A stretch of DNA of 64,000 nt, taken from NCBI RefSeq assembly GCF_001905125.1, contig NZ_LWLE01000033.1, forward strand, positions 119,198 through 183,197, given 5' to 3'. Shown here piece by piece: positions 25,879-34,919 of this stretch. Below the pieces are notes generated by a model. The model was not told where the DNA came from. It saw only the letters and a program-made list of their open reading frames with translations, and did no database searches. The translations under genes and the position numbers were made by a program. Each line of letters opens with the position of its first letter. The first letter of the stretch is position 1. The DNA is from Streptomyces sp. TSRI0281. Lineage in GTDB: Bacteria; Actinomycetota; Actinomycetes; Streptomycetales; Streptomycetaceae.

Positions 25879-25909
25879 AGGGCGGCGGGGCCACCGGCCC
25901 CGCCGCCCT
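25879..25909. terminator. Bidirectional hairpin between the I36 gene and aceE
   Basis: Bases 25879-25892 pair perfectly with 25896-25909 (14 bp) around the loop ACC. It lies between two convergent stops, 25 bases after one and 16 before the other. Confidence 0.85.
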
Positions 25910-25924
25910 CCCCGGCCCCGGTGC

Positions 25925-28666
25925 TTACGCGTCGCCGCCCGCCGCACCCGGATCGGCCGAGGCCACATCCAGGAGCTCGTAGCGGTCGACCGCCGTCTTC
26001 AGCGCCGAACGGTCCACCTTCCCGTCCTTCGCCAGCTCGGTGAGCACCGCGAGAACGATCGACTGCGCGTCGATGTGGAAGAACCTGCGCGCCGCCCCAC
26101 GGGTGTCGGCGAAGCCGAAACCGTCCGCACCCAGCGACTGGTACGCGCCGGGCACCCAGCGCGCGATCTGGTCCGGCACCGAACGCATCCAGTCCGACAC
26201 CGCCACGAACGGCCCCTCGGAGCCGGAGAGCTTCCGCGTCACGTACGGGACGCGCTGCTCCTCCTCCGGGTGCAGCAGGTTGTACCGCTCCACGTCCACG
26301 GCCTCGCGGCGCAGCTCGTTCCAGGAGGTCGCCGACCAGACGTCCGCCCGGACGTTCCACTCGTCGGCGAGGATCCGCTGCGCCTCGACCGCCCACGGGA
26401 CCGCCACACCGGACGCCATGATCTGGGCCGGGATCCGGCCCTTCTCACCGCTCCGGTAGCGGTACACGCCCTTGAGGATGCCGTCGACATCCACGTTCTC
26501 GGGCTCGGCCGGGTGCTGGATCGGCTCGTTGTACACGGTCAGGTAGTAGAAGACGTCCTCGTTCTCCTCGGGCGTCCCGCCGTACATCCGCCGCAGACCG
26601 TCCTGGACGATGTGCGCGATCTCGTACCCGAAGGCCGGGTCGTACGCGACACAGCCCGGGTTCGTCGAGGCGAGCAGCTGCGAGTGGCCGTCCGCGTGCT
26701 GGAGACCCTCACCGGTCAGCGTCGTACGGCCGGCCGTGGCGCCCAGCACGAAGCCGCGCGCGAGCTGGTCGGCCATCTGCCAGAACTGGTCACCGGTGCG
26801 CTGGAAACCGAACATCGAGTAGAAGACGTACACCGGGATCAGCGGCTCGCCGTGCGTGGCGTAAGCCGAACCCGCGGCGATCAGCGACGCCGTACAGCCC
26901 GCCTCGGAGATGCCGTCGTGCAGCATCTGCCCGGTCGGCGACTCCTTGTACGCGAGCAGCAGATCGCGGTCCACCGCCTCGTACTGCTGACCGAGCGGGT
27001 TGTAGATCTTCGCACTCGGGAAGAACGCGTCCATGCCGAAGGTGCGGTACTCGTCGGGCGCGATCAGCACGAAACGCTTGCCGATCTCCTTGTCCCGCAT
27101 GAGTTCCTTCAGGATGCGGACAAACGCCATGGTCGTGGCGATCGACTGCTGACCCGAACCCTTCTTCGCGGGTGCGTACGTCTTGTCCTCGGGCAGGACC
27201 AGCGGCTTCGCCCGCACGACACGGGTCGGGACATAACCGCCCAGACCCTTGCGGCGGTCGTGCATGTACTGGATCTCTTCCGAGTCGCGGCCCGGGTGGT
27301 AGTACGGCGGGTAGCCCTCGTCCAGCTGCTTGTCCGTGATCGGGATGTGCAGCCGGTCACGGAAGCGCTTGAGGTCCTCGACCGTGAGCTTCTTCATCTG
27401 GTGGGTCGCGTTGCGGCCCTCGAAGTTCGGCCCCAGCGTCCAGCCCTTGACCGTCTGCGCGAGGATCACGGTCGGCTGGCCCTTGTGGGCCTTGGCCGCC
27501 GCGTACGCCGCGTAGACCTTCCGGTGGTCGTGGCCGCCGCGCCCCAGGTGCAGGATCTGCTGGTCCGACATGTCCTTGACCATGTCGCGCAGCCGCGGGT
27601 CGTCACCGAAGAAGTGGTCACGGATGTACGCGCCGGTCTCGGTGGCGTACGTCTGGAACTGCCCGTCCGGCGTGGTGTTGAGCTTGTTGACCAGGATGCC
27701 CGTGCGGTCCTGTGCGAGCAGCGGGTCCCAGGAGCGGTCCCAGACGAGCTTGATGACGTTCCAGCCGGCCCCGCGGAACTGCGACTCCAGCTCCTGGATG
27801 ATCTTGCCGTTGCCGCGCACCGGACCGTCGAGCCGCTGAAGGTTGCAGTTCACGACGAAGGTCAGGTTGTCCAGGCCCTCACGGGCGGCGATGGAGAGCT
27901 GGCCGAGCGACTCGGGCTCGTCCATCTCGCCGTCACCCAGATAGGCCCAGACGTGCGAATCGGAGGTGTCGGCGATGCCGCGCGCCTCCATGTAGCGGTT
28001 CATCCGCGCCTGGTAGATCGCACCGAGCGGGCCCAGGCCCATGGAGACGGTCGGGAACTCCCAGAAGTCCGGCATCAGCCGCGGGTGCGGGTAGCTGGAC
28101 AGACCGTTCGGCGCCTTCGACTTCTCCTGGCGGAAGGCGTCGAGCTGCGTCTCGCTCAGCCGGTCGAGCAGGAACGCGCGGGCGTAGATACCGGGGGACG
28201 CGTGCCCCTGGAAGAAGATCTGGTCGCCGCCGTCACCCCCGTCCTTGCCGCGGAAGAAGTGGTTGAAGCCCACGTCGTACAGCGAGGCGGAGGAGGCGAA
28301 GGTGGCGATGTGACCGCCGACCCCGATCCCGGGACGCTGGGCGCGCGACACCATCACGGCCGCGTTCCAGCGGGTCGCGTTCAGGACCTTGCGCTCGATC
28401 TCCTCGTCGCCGGGGAAGAACGGCTCGTCCTTCGTGGCGATCGTGTTCACGTAATCCGTACTGCGCATCTCCGGCACGGCGACACGCTTCTCGCGCGCGC
28501 GCTCGATGAGGCGGAGCATCAGATAGCGGGCCCGCTCACGGCCTCGCTCGTCGACGGCGGCGTCGAGAGAGTCGAGCCATTCCTGGGTTTCCTCGGGATC
28601 GAAGTCCGGGACCTGGCTCGGAAGGCCGCCAATGATGATCGGGTTGCGATCGGATCCGGAAGCCAC
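25925..28666 (-). CDS. aceE: Pyruvate dehydrogenase E1 component, homodimeric
   Basis: The 913-residue thiamine-diphosphate enzyme decarboxylates pyruvate and acetylates the lipoyl group of E2, feeding the TCA cycle and fatty acid synthesis. The TPP-binding motif is AYLGDGEMDEPESLG ... FVVNCNLQRLDGPV (about 240-290). Length and the single fused chain are those of the homodimeric type used by actinobacteria and enterics rather than the alpha2beta2 type. No E2 or E3 gene is nearby, as is usual in Streptomyces. The ATG is preceded by a 480-base gap that must hold its promoter. Confidence 0.95.
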   Translation of the reverse strand: MASGSDRNPIIIGGLPSQVPDFDPEETQEWLDSLDAAVDERGRERARYLMLRLIERAREKRVAVPEMRSTDYVNTIATKDEPFFPGDEEIERKVLNATRWNAAVMVSRAQRPGIGVGGHIATFASSASLYDVGFNHFFRGKDGGDGGDQIFFQGHASPGIYARAFLLDRLSETQLDAFRQEKSKAPNGLSSYPHPRLMPDFWEFPTVSMGLGPLGAIYQARMNRYMEARGIADTSDSHVWAYLGDGEMDEPESLGQLSIAAREGLDNLTFVVNCNLQRLDGPVRGNGKIIQELESQFRGAGWNVIKLVWDRSWDPLLAQDRTGILVNKLNTTPDGQFQTYATETGAYIRDHFFGDDPRLRDMVKDMSDQQILHLGRGGHDHRKVYAAYAAAKAHKGQPTVILAQTVKGWTLGPNFEGRNATHQMKKLTVEDLKRFRDRLHIPITDKQLDEGYPPYYHPGRDSEEIQYMHDRRKGLGGYVPTRVVRAKPLVLPEDKTYAPAKKGSGQQSIATTMAFVRILKELMRDKEIGKRFVLIAPDEYRTFGMDAFFPSAKIYNPLGQQYEAVDRDLLLAYKESPTGQMLHDGISEAGCTASLIAAGSAYATHGEPLIPVYVFYSMFGFQRTGDQFWQMADQLARGFVLGATAGRTTLTGEGLQHADGHSQLLASTNPGCVAYDPAFGYEIAHIVQDGLRRMYGGTPEENEDVFYYLTVYNEPIQHPAEPENVDVDGILKGVYRYRSGEKGRIPAQIMASGVAVPWAVEAQRILADEWNVRADVWSATSWNELRREAVDVERYNLLHPEEEQRVPYVTRKLSGSEGPFVAVSDWMRSVPDQIARWVPGAYQSLGADGFGFADTRGAARRFFHIDAQSIVLAVLTELAKDGKVDRSALKTAVDRYELLDVASADPGAAGGDA

Positions 28667-29149
28667 GCTGTTCCTTCGCTGTTCGGTGCTGCTCTACGGG
28701 GCCTGGTTACGGGGAACGGACCCCCGGGACGGCTGCTGTGCGCCGCCTCCATCGTGTACCGCGAGGGCGTAAACGTCATCTCTACCGCGGGGTAACCGTC
28801 AGGTGGTGAAATCTCACGTCCGGGGCACGAGTAGGGGCAGCACACGGATGGGTCGGGCCAAACCGCAACCATACGCCCAAGCCGTCCAAGCGTTCCCAAA
28901 GGCTGTTCGACTCCTATTGGCGGATCGAAACGGCATAAGCTGAGGAAGGACGTATACGGACTGGGCGGCATCGAAGGCCCTGCGGGAGACCCGCCGGACG
29001 TAGCGGCGACGTGGCAGGGAACGTCACCGTTTAGGCGGTCTCGCACGCTGGGTACTTGCGCGATTCGCCGAGCCCGTGTGGACTACGGCCAATGCCCCGC
29101 GCACGCGCGTGGCTGAAGCATTTTCCGAAACATGATCAGGAGGCATCCC
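28667..29149. other. Divergent promoter region between aceE and the DUF3052 gene
   Basis: No convincing gene is seen in this 483-base gap. It separates two divergent genes and must carry both promoters. It is visibly richer in A and T than the coding DNA around 28780-28950, as promoter regions often are. No -10/-35 pair, riboswitch or tRNA could be assigned with confidence. The size leaves room for a regulatory RNA or a long leader on either side. Confidence 0.5.
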
Positions 29150-29587
29150 GTGAGCGCGACCGCGGACCACGCGGAGGAACGGACCAACCCGGCAGCACGC
29201 CTGGGGTTCGAACCCGGACAGGTGGTCCAGGAGATCGGCTACGACGACGACGTCGAGCTGGAGCTCCGTGAGGGCATTGAGGCCACTACCGGCCAGGATC
29301 TCGTCGACGAGGACTACGAGGACGTCGCCGACGTCGTCCTGCTCTGGTTCCGTGACGAGGACGGCGACCTTACGGACGCGCTGGTGGATGCCATCGGTCT
29401 GCTCGAGGACGGCGGTACGGTCTGGCTGATGACGCCGAAGACCGGCCGTGACGGATACGTCGAACCGAGTGACATCAATGAGGCTGCCCAGACGGCCGGT
29501 CTCGCCCAGACCAAGAGCATCAGCGCGGGCAAGGACTGGACGGGCAGCCGTCTCGTCACCCCCAAGGGGGCCAAGGCCAAGCGCTGA
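29150..29587 (+). CDS. DUF3052 family protein
   Basis: The 145-residue acidic protein (ARLGFEPGQVVQEIGYDDDVELELREG at the start) matches DUF3052, an actinobacterial family of unknown role often found next to aceE. Conserved features are DYEDVADVVLLWFRDEDGDLTD, the Gly-rich GGTVWLMTPKTGRDGYV and a basic tail ending KGAKAKR. No signal peptide or membrane segment. The GTG at 29150 is chosen because AGGAGG lies seven bases upstream; an ATG six codons earlier has no ribosome site. Confidence 0.88.
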   Translation: MSATADHAEERTNPAARLGFEPGQVVQEIGYDDDVELELREGIEATTGQDLVDEDYEDVADVVLLWFRDEDGDLTDALVDAIGLLEDGGTVWLMTPKTGRDGYVEPSDINEAAQTAGLAQTKSISAGKDWTGSRLVTPKGAKAKR

Positions 29588-29608
29588 ACCCTCTCTCTCA
29601 CCACCCGG

Positions 29609-29639
29609 GGCCCCCGACGGCAGTACGCCGCCGGGGGCC
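29609..29639 (+). terminator. Hairpin terminator after the DUF3052 gene
   Basis: Bases 29609-29621 pair with 29627-29639 over 13 bp with one mismatch and a 5-base loop. It lies 21 bases past the stop and is followed by a short T-containing stretch. Confidence 0.75.
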
Positions 29640-29735
29640 TTCGTATGTGTCGGCGTACCGCCCATGCGTAGGGTGGTGACCACCCGGACGGCCCAGTCCG
29701 GGTGAAGCGGTGAAGTAGCGAAGGGACGCGTTTCC

Positions 29736-30194
29736 ATGGCGATCGAGGTCGGCACCCAGGCCCCGGATTTCGAGCTCAAGGACAACCACGGCCGCACCGT
29801 GAGGCTCTCGGACTACCGGGGCGAGAAGAACGTGGTGCTGCTGTTCTACCCGTTCGCCTTCACCGGCGTCTGCACGGGCGAGCTGTGCGCGCTCCGTGAC
29901 GAGCTGCCGCAGTTCGAGAACGACGACACCCAGCTGCTCGCCGTCTCCAACGACTCCATCCACACCCTGCGGGTCTTCGCCGAGCAGGAGGGCCTGGAGT
30001 ACCCGTTGGTCTCCGACTTCTGGCCGCACGGCGCGACCTCGCGGGCGTACGGCGTCTTCGACGAGGACAAGGGCTGCGCGGTGCGCGGCACCTTCATCAT
30101 CGACAAGGAGGGCGTCGTCCGCTGGACCGTCGTCAACGGTCTGCCCGACGCGCGCGACCTGAAGGACTACATCGCGGCGCTCGCGGCGATCTGA
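29736..30194 (+). CDS. ahpE: Peroxiredoxin, AhpE-like
   Basis: The 152-residue thiol peroxidase reduces peroxides and peroxynitrite. The peroxidatic Cys46 is in the motif PFAFTGVCTGELCALRDEL; a second Cys51 lies one turn later and a third at about residue 108 (DKGCAVRG). Length, the LFYPFAFTGVCT motif and the absence of an AhpC-type C-terminal extension point to the actinobacterial AhpE group. It stands between DUF3052 and the Ter genes, so a role in the same oxidative or metal stress response is plausible. Confidence 0.9.
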   Translation: MAIEVGTQAPDFELKDNHGRTVRLSDYRGEKNVVLLFYPFAFTGVCTGELCALRDELPQFENDDTQLLAVSNDSIHTLRVFAEQEGLEYPLVSDFWPHGATSRAYGVFDEDKGCAVRGTFIIDKEGVVRWTVVNGLPDARDLKDYIAALAAI

Positions 30195-30210
30195 TCCCGG
30201 ATTCGCACCG

Positions 30211-30237
30211 CCCGGCCAAAAGCCTGTTTTGGCCGGG
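30211..30237 (+). terminator. Hairpin between ahpE and terD
   Basis: Bases 30211-30221 pair perfectly with 30227-30237 (11 bp) around a 5-base loop. The right arm begins with four T's. It lies 17 bases after the ahpE stop. Confidence 0.75.
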
Positions 30238-30329
30238 AACCGGTCACTAGGATCCATTCGTTGATCCGATGCCAACGCACTACGGGGACGCTGGTGTCTG
30301 CCGGCCCCTGAAAACCTATGGGAGGACTC

Positions 30330-30905
30330 GTGGGAGTCAGCCTCAGCAAGGGCGGCAACGTCTCGCTGACCAAGGCCGCGCCCAACCTGACCGCGGTCAT
30401 CGTCGGTCTGGGCTGGGATGCCCGTACCACCACCGGTGGTGATTTCGACCTCGACGCCAGCGCGCTGCTGACGAACGCCGAGGGCAAGGTCGGAAACGAC
30501 GGGAATTTCGTTTTCTTCAACAACCTCAAGAGCCCCGACGGTTCCGTCGAGCACACCGGTGACAACACCACCGGTGAGGGCGAGGGTGACGACGAGGTCG
30601 TCAAGGTGAACCTGGCGGGCGTTCCCGCCGATGTGGAGAAGATCGTCTTCCCGGTCTCGATCTACGAGGCCGAGAGCCGCCAGCAGAGCTTCGGCCAGGT
30701 ACGCAACGCGTACATCCGCGTGGTCAACCAGGCGGACAACACCGAGCTGGCGCGCTACGACCTGAGCGAGGACGCCTCGACGGAGACCGCCATGGTCTTC
30801 GGCGAGCTCTACCGCAACGGCGCGGAGTGGAAGTTCCGCGCCATCGGTCAGGGGTACGCCTCGGGGCTGCGCGGTATCGCGCAGGACTTCGGCGTCAACG
30901 TCTGA
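30330..30905 (+). CDS. terD: TerD-family stress protein
   Basis: A 191-residue cytosolic TerD-domain protein. These bind calcium and are part of the tellurite and general chemical stress response. The full domain is present: GVSLSKGGNVSLTKAAPNLT, FDLDASALLT, FVFFNNLKSPDGSVEHTGDN, the acidic calcium-site stretch EGEGDDE and GEWKFR-like AEWKFRAIGQGY at the end. The start is the GTG at 30330, four bases after GGGAGG. It is nearly identical in plan to the next gene, from which it is separated by a hairpin, so the two are tandem duplicates. Confidence 0.93.
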   Translation: MGVSLSKGGNVSLTKAAPNLTAVIVGLGWDARTTTGGDFDLDASALLTNAEGKVGNDGNFVFFNNLKSPDGSVEHTGDNTTGEGEGDDEVVKVNLAGVPADVEKIVFPVSIYEAESRQQSFGQVRNAYIRVVNQADNTELARYDLSEDASTETAMVFGELYRNGAEWKFRAIGQGYASGLRGIAQDFGVNV

Positions 30906-30957
30906 CCGGCACCCGGTGACGGCTCCGCCGAGGCGCTGAGCCGCACCCGCACGTCCC

Positions 30958-30990
30958 CGTCCGGCGCCGCACACCGTGCGGCGCCGGACG
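30958..30990 (+). terminator. Hairpin between the two terD genes
   Basis: Bases 30958-30972 pair with 30976-30990 (15 bp, perfect) around the loop ACC. It lies 53 bases past the first terD stop, so the second copy must have its own promoter within about 80 bases of its start, or be reached by read-through. Confidence 0.8.
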
Positions 30991-31071
30991 CGCTCACCAG
31001 GGCGCTCACGCGCTCGTGTCCGGGCGTCCGAGCGTCCGGCGACATCGTCCAACGACTCGGGGAGGACACAC

Positions 31072-31647
31072 ATGGGCGTCACGCTCGCCAAGGGAGGCAA
31101 TGTCTCCCTCTCCAAGGCCGCTCCCAACCTCACCCAGGTGCTGATCGGGCTCGGCTGGGACGCACGATCCACCACCGGAGCCGACTTCGATCTCGACGCC
31201 AGCGCCCTGCTGTGCCAGTCGGGGCGGGTGCTCGGTGACGAGTGGTTCGTGTTCTACAACAACCTCACCAGCCCGGACGGCTCCGTGGAGCACACCGGTG
31301 ACAACCTCACGGGTGAGGGTGACGGCGACGACGAGTCGGTCATCGTGCACCTCGACCAGGTGCCTGACCACTGCGACAAGATTCTTTTCCCCGTCTCGAT
31401 CCATGAAGCGGACCATCGCGGGCAGACGTTCGGCCAGGTCAGCAATGCCTTCATCCGCGTGGTGAATCAGGCGGACGGCCAGGAACTGGCGCGCTACGAC
31501 CTCAGCGAGGACGCCTCGACGGAGACCGCGATGATCTTCGGCGAGCTCTACCGGTACAACGGCGAGTGGAAATTCCGTGCAGTGGGGCAGGGGTACGCGT
31601 CGGGGCTGCGAGGTATCGCTCTAGACTTCGGGGTCAACGTTTCGTAA
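31072..31647 (+). CDS. terD: TerD-family stress protein, second copy
   Basis: A 191-residue paralogue of the preceding protein with the same landmarks: GVTLAKGGNVSLSKAAPNLT, DFDLDASALL, FVFYNNLTSPDGSVEHTGDN, the acidic GEGDGDDE and FRAVGQGYASGLRGIALDFGVNV. It differs by a Cys-containing LCQSGRV loop where the first copy has LTNAEGKV. The ATG at 31072 follows GGAGGACACAC. It leads into the TerC-like gene 70 bases on, a natural pairing of cytosolic and membrane Ter components. Confidence 0.93.
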   Translation: MGVTLAKGGNVSLSKAAPNLTQVLIGLGWDARSTTGADFDLDASALLCQSGRVLGDEWFVFYNNLTSPDGSVEHTGDNLTGEGDGDDESVIVHLDQVPDHCDKILFPVSIHEADHRGQTFGQVSNAFIRVVNQADGQELARYDLSEDASTETAMIFGELYRYNGEWKFRAVGQGYASGLRGIALDFGVNVS

Positions 31648-31717
31648 AGCCGCGCACGGCGCGGGGGAGCCCCGTACTCACCGGGGGAGACCCTTACATA
31701 ACACGATGGGGTAGCCA

Positions 31718-32869
31718 GTGGTTCTGAAAACCTTCGGCTGGTCGTTCGCGGTCACCGCGCTCGGCCTGGTCGCAGCGGCGTTCTACGGGGGGTGGCAGGC
31801 ATTCGGAGTGGTGGCGATCCTGTCGGTCCTGGAGATCTCGCTGTCCTTCGACAACGCGGTGATCAACGCCGGAATCCTGAAGAAGATGAATGCCTTCTGG
31901 CAGAAGATCTTCCTCACGGTGGGTGTGCTCATCGCGGTCTTCGGTATGCGGCTGGTCTTCCCCGTCGTGATCGTGGCCATCAGTGCGCAACTCGGTCCGA
32001 TCGAGGCGATCGATCTTTCCTTCAACGACCCTGACAGGTACAAGGAACTGGTCACGGACGCGCATCCGTCGATCGCCGCCTTCGGTGGCATGTTCCTGAT
32101 CATGATCTTCCTCGACTTCATCTTCGAGGACCGCGACATCCAGTGGCTGCGCTGGATCGAGCGTCCGCTCGCCAAGCTCGGCAAGGTCGACATGCTGTCG
32201 GTCTGCGTCGCGCTGATCCTGCTGCTGATCGCGGCCATGACGTTCGCGACCCAGGCCCACCAGCACGGTGGCGGGCACGCGGACAAGGCGTCGACCGTCA
32301 TGCTCTCCGGTATCGCGGGTCTGATCACGTACCTCGTGGTCGGCGGGCTCTCCAGCTTCTTCGAGAACAAGCTCGAAGAGGAGGAGGAGCGCGAGCACGA
32401 GGCCGAGGAAGAGGCCAAGAAGGCGGGTAAGCCGGTCTCGGCGGTCGCCCTCGCGGGCAAGGCCGCGTTCTTCATGTTCCTCTATCTTGAGGTCCTGGAC
32501 GCGTCCTTCTCCTTCGACGGTGTCATCGGCGCCTTCGCCGTCACCAACGAGATCGTGCTGATGGCCCTCGGCCTCGGTATCGGTGCCATGTACGTCCGTT
32601 CGCTCACCGTCTACCTGGTCCGCCAGGGCACGCTGGACGACTACGTCTACCTGGAGCACGGCGCCCACTACGCCATCGGCGCGCTGGCCGTCATCCTGCT
32701 CGTCACCATCCAGTACGAGATCAACGAGCTCATCACCGGCCTCGTCGGCGTCGTGCTGATCGGCTGGTCGTTCTGGTCCTCGGTGCGCCGCAACAAGGGG
32801 ATCGCCGCGGCCGGCGGCGACGGGGGCGACACCTCGGGATCCAAGGCGGAAGTCTCCTCCGGGGTGTGA
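31718..32869 (+). CDS. TerC-like integral membrane protein (DUF475)
   Basis: A 383-residue polytopic membrane protein of the DUF475/TerC superfamily. Two copies of the superfamily motif with acidic residues in the membrane are seen: LEISLSFDNAVINAGILKKM (about 38-57) and YLEVLDASFSFDGVIGAFAV (about 258-277). They are related as an inverted repeat and probably form a metal-binding site. A charged cytosolic loop (KLEEEEEREHEAEEEAKKAG) separates the two halves. TerC proteins cooperate with TerD-type proteins in metal efflux or membrane-associated stress complexes. The start is the GTG at 31718. Confidence 0.88.
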   Translation: MVLKTFGWSFAVTALGLVAAAFYGGWQAFGVVAILSVLEISLSFDNAVINAGILKKMNAFWQKIFLTVGVLIAVFGMRLVFPVVIVAISAQLGPIEAIDLSFNDPDRYKELVTDAHPSIAAFGGMFLIMIFLDFIFEDRDIQWLRWIERPLAKLGKVDMLSVCVALILLLIAAMTFATQAHQHGGGHADKASTVMLSGIAGLITYLVVGGLSSFFENKLEEEEEREHEAEEEAKKAGKPVSAVALAGKAAFFMFLYLEVLDASFSFDGVIGAFAVTNEIVLMALGLGIGAMYVRSLTVYLVRQGTLDDYVYLEHGAHYAIGALAVILLVTIQYEINELITGLVGVVLIGWSFWSSVRRNKGIAAAGGDGGDTSGSKAEVSSGV

Positions 32870-32894
32870 CCCGGTAGGTATTGAGGAACGCTCT

Positions 32895-32963
32895 CTGCGG
32901 GGCGGCCCACACGGCGACGGCTCTCCGGTAGGACCCGGACCCGGCCCGGTGGCCGCCCCGCAG
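32895..32963. repeat. Long-loop inverted repeat after the TerC-like gene
   Basis: Bases 32895-32907 and 32951-32963 are a perfect 13-bp inverted repeat around a 43-base interior. It begins 26 bases after the stop and could be a terminator or RNA structure. Confidence 0.55.
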
Positions 32964-33048
32964 TGATGTGTCCCGCGCCGATGCGCGGGACAGCGCGGTA
33001 CATGCGGGTGGGGTCGGGATACCGGTCACGAAACAGGTGGGGGTTGGG

Positions 33049-33783
33049 ATGGGCTTCTTCGACGGCCTGTGGCCGGGGCGAGCGGCACAGTTCGAGGCGG
33101 GCGATTCCGCGACGAGTTCGATCGTGCTCTCCAAACGGAACGCCACGGTCTCGCTGAACAAACAGGGCGCGCTCTCCGGCAATCTCCGGGTCAATCTGTC
33201 CTGGCAGATGCGGAGCTCGGACATCTCGGGCGGGTCGCGCGGGAGCGGCTCGCTGCTGCGCCCGTTCAAGCTCTTCAAGCCCGAGGTGGTCCAGGCGCAC
33301 ACCCAGGGCATGGTCAACGTCGACCTGGACCTCGGCTGCATGTACGAACTCCAGGACGGCACCAAGGGAGTCGTGCAGCCGCTGGGCAACCTGATAGGCG
33401 ATCTGAACGGCCCGCCGTACATCCGGCTCAGTGGCGACGACCGCTTCGGCGCACCGTCGGGGGAGACGGTCTACGTCAATCTCGACCAGCGCGACCAGAT
33501 CAAGCGGCTGCTGTTCTTCTGCTACATCTACGACCAGACGCCGGCGTTCGACCGTACGCACGCCAAGGTGACGCTCTACCCGGGCAACGGCCCGCGCATC
33601 GAGATCGAGCTGGACGAGCGCGCCCCGCAGGCCCGCTCCTGCGCTGTGTTCACCGTGGAGAACATCAAGGACGAGCTCATCGTGCGGCGCGAGGTGAAAT
33701 TCGTCTACGGCTTCCAGTCGGAGCTGGACCGGATGTACGGCTTCGGGATGCAGTGGGGGCGCGGCTACAAGACCCGGGCCTGA
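33049..33783 (+). CDS. Ter-family protein, TerA-like
   Basis: The 244-residue protein belongs to the TerD/TerA superfamily. Its core has VNVDLDLGCMYELQDGTKGVVQPLG, YIRLSGDDRFGAPSGETVYVNL and LFFCYIYDQTPAFDRTHAKVTLYPG, which resembles TerA rather than TerD. The N-terminus begins MGFFDGLWPGRAAQFEAGDS. The ATG at 33049 follows a G-rich ribosome site. It has no signal peptide. It converges on the next TerD gene across a short hairpin (33787-33805). Confidence 0.82.
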   Translation: MGFFDGLWPGRAAQFEAGDSATSSIVLSKRNATVSLNKQGALSGNLRVNLSWQMRSSDISGGSRGSGSLLRPFKLFKPEVVQAHTQGMVNVDLDLGCMYELQDGTKGVVQPLGNLIGDLNGPPYIRLSGDDRFGAPSGETVYVNLDQRDQIKRLLFFCYIYDQTPAFDRTHAKVTLYPGNGPRIEIELDERAPQARSCAVFTVENIKDELIVRREVKFVYGFQSELDRMYGFGMQWGRGYKTRA

Positions 33784-33828
33784 GAGCCGGCCGCCCACCG
33801 GCCGGACCGGCCCCCGGGGCCCGGCGGC

Positions 33829-34698
33829 TCAGGAACGGACGAACTGCGGGCCCTGCGGGGGCAGCACGAAGTGCGGGTCCGGCGCGAAGGCGGCGGCCGC
33901 CGCGGGCTGCGGATAGCCGTACGTGGGCGGCGCGGAGACGGGTTGCGGGTAGCCGTACGCGGGCGGCGCCGACGTCGGCTGCGGGTAGCCGTAGCCGGGG
34001 GGCGCCGTCGCGGGCTGCGGATAGCCGTACGCGGGCTGCTGATGCTGGACCGTGGCCTGCGAGTCCGCGGCGAGCGGGTGGGCCGGGAGCGGCCCCTGTG
34101 CGGCTTCCTCCTGCGCCTGCGCCGCCGCCCGCGCTTCCGCCTGAGCCTCCGCCTCCGACTCGTCGACCGAGATCCCGAAGGCGGTGGCGAGCCCGATCAG
34201 ACCCGTCGGATAGCCCTGTCCGACCGCCCGGAACTTCCAGCCCTCCCCGCGCCGGTAGAGCTCGCCGCAGATGATCGCGGTCTCCTCACCGGTCTCCGCC
34301 CGGATATCGAAGACGGCCATCGGCTCACCGTCCGCGAGCGCGGCGTCGAACAGCAGTATCCGCAGGTCCCGGACCTGCTGGAAGGGCGCGCCGTCGGAGG
34401 ACGCGGCGATGACCACCTGGTCCACCGAGGGATCGAGCGCGGCCAGATCCGCCTCGATCGTGTCGGTCAGCCCTTCGGCGACGCTGCGCTTCGGCAGCCG
34501 TCGCACCAGACCGGAGGGGTGGCGGGGCTGGTTGTAGAAGACGAAGTCCTCATCGGAGCGCACACGGCCGGAGGTGCCCAGCAACAGGGCGGAGGCATCC
34601 ACATCCGGAACGTCGGCCCCCGGGGTCCAGCGCAGCACGGCCCGTACGGCCATGGCGTCGAGGGGGACGTTCGAGCCCTTCAGCATCGCGTGCGTCAT
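33829..34698 (-). CDS. TerD-domain protein with Gln/Pro-rich repeat tail
   Basis: A 289-residue protein with a shortened TerD domain (about 1-175: LKGSNVPLDAMAVRAVLRWT, DVDASALLLG, DFVFYNQPRHPSG and GEGWKFRAVGQGYPTGLIGLA). An Ala/Glu/Gln linker follows, then four copies of a 12-residue repeat based on YGYPQPxxAPP (about residues 222-275) and a PQGPQF ending. The repeat region probably mediates self-association or partner binding. It is the only minus-strand gene in the Ter island and is divergent from the biosynthetic module. The ATG at 34698 is used; 34707 is also possible. Confidence 0.85.
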   Translation of the reverse strand: MTHAMLKGSNVPLDAMAVRAVLRWTPGADVPDVDASALLLGTSGRVRSDEDFVFYNQPRHPSGLVRRLPKRSVAEGLTDTIEADLAALDPSVDQVVIAASSDGAPFQQVRDLRILLFDAALADGEPMAVFDIRAETGEETAIICGELYRRGEGWKFRAVGQGYPTGLIGLATAFGISVDESEAEAQAEARAAAQAQEEAAQGPLPAHPLAADSQATVQHQQPAYGYPQPATAPPGYGYPQPTSAPPAYGYPQPVSAPPTYGYPQPAAAAAFAPDPHFVLPPQGPQFVRS

Positions 34699-34847
34699 GC
34701 CCGTCATCCTGCCTGCTGGCCGCCCGTGCGGACAACGCGGGGGGCGCAACGGACAGGTCCGGCGGCGCCCGGGGGAGGCGTGACCATACCGCGCGGAGGG
34801 AGTGGGCAATGGGCGGGTAACCGGAAATTCATGCACATGGGGAACTG

Positions 34848-34874
34848 TTGACACCCGCCCGTACGTACTATTAC
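34848..34874 (+). promoter_or_regulatory. Candidate promoter of the Ter biosynthetic module
   Basis: A perfect consensus -35 TTGACA lies at 34848-34853. The best -10 within reach is TATTAC (34869-34874), giving a short 15-bp spacer, so the pairing is uncertain. A leader of about 40 bases would precede the ATG at 34920. Confidence 0.35.
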
Positions 34875-34919
34875 CGGCCATACGTTTGTCCAGCCGGTCA
34901 GGCAGTTCGGGGGAAACTC

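Noticed and set aside
25643..28795. A 1050-codon open frame on the plus strand over aceE
   Set aside because: It is antisense to a full-length AceE with catalytic motifs. Long antisense frames are expected at this GC content, and its translation is low-complexity Arg/Leu/Val-rich text.
28667..29149. A riboswitch or small RNA in the aceE-DUF3052 gap
   Set aside because: No recognisable conserved fold, terminator-like hairpin or RNA family consensus was found by eye. The gap is long, but nothing in it supports a call.
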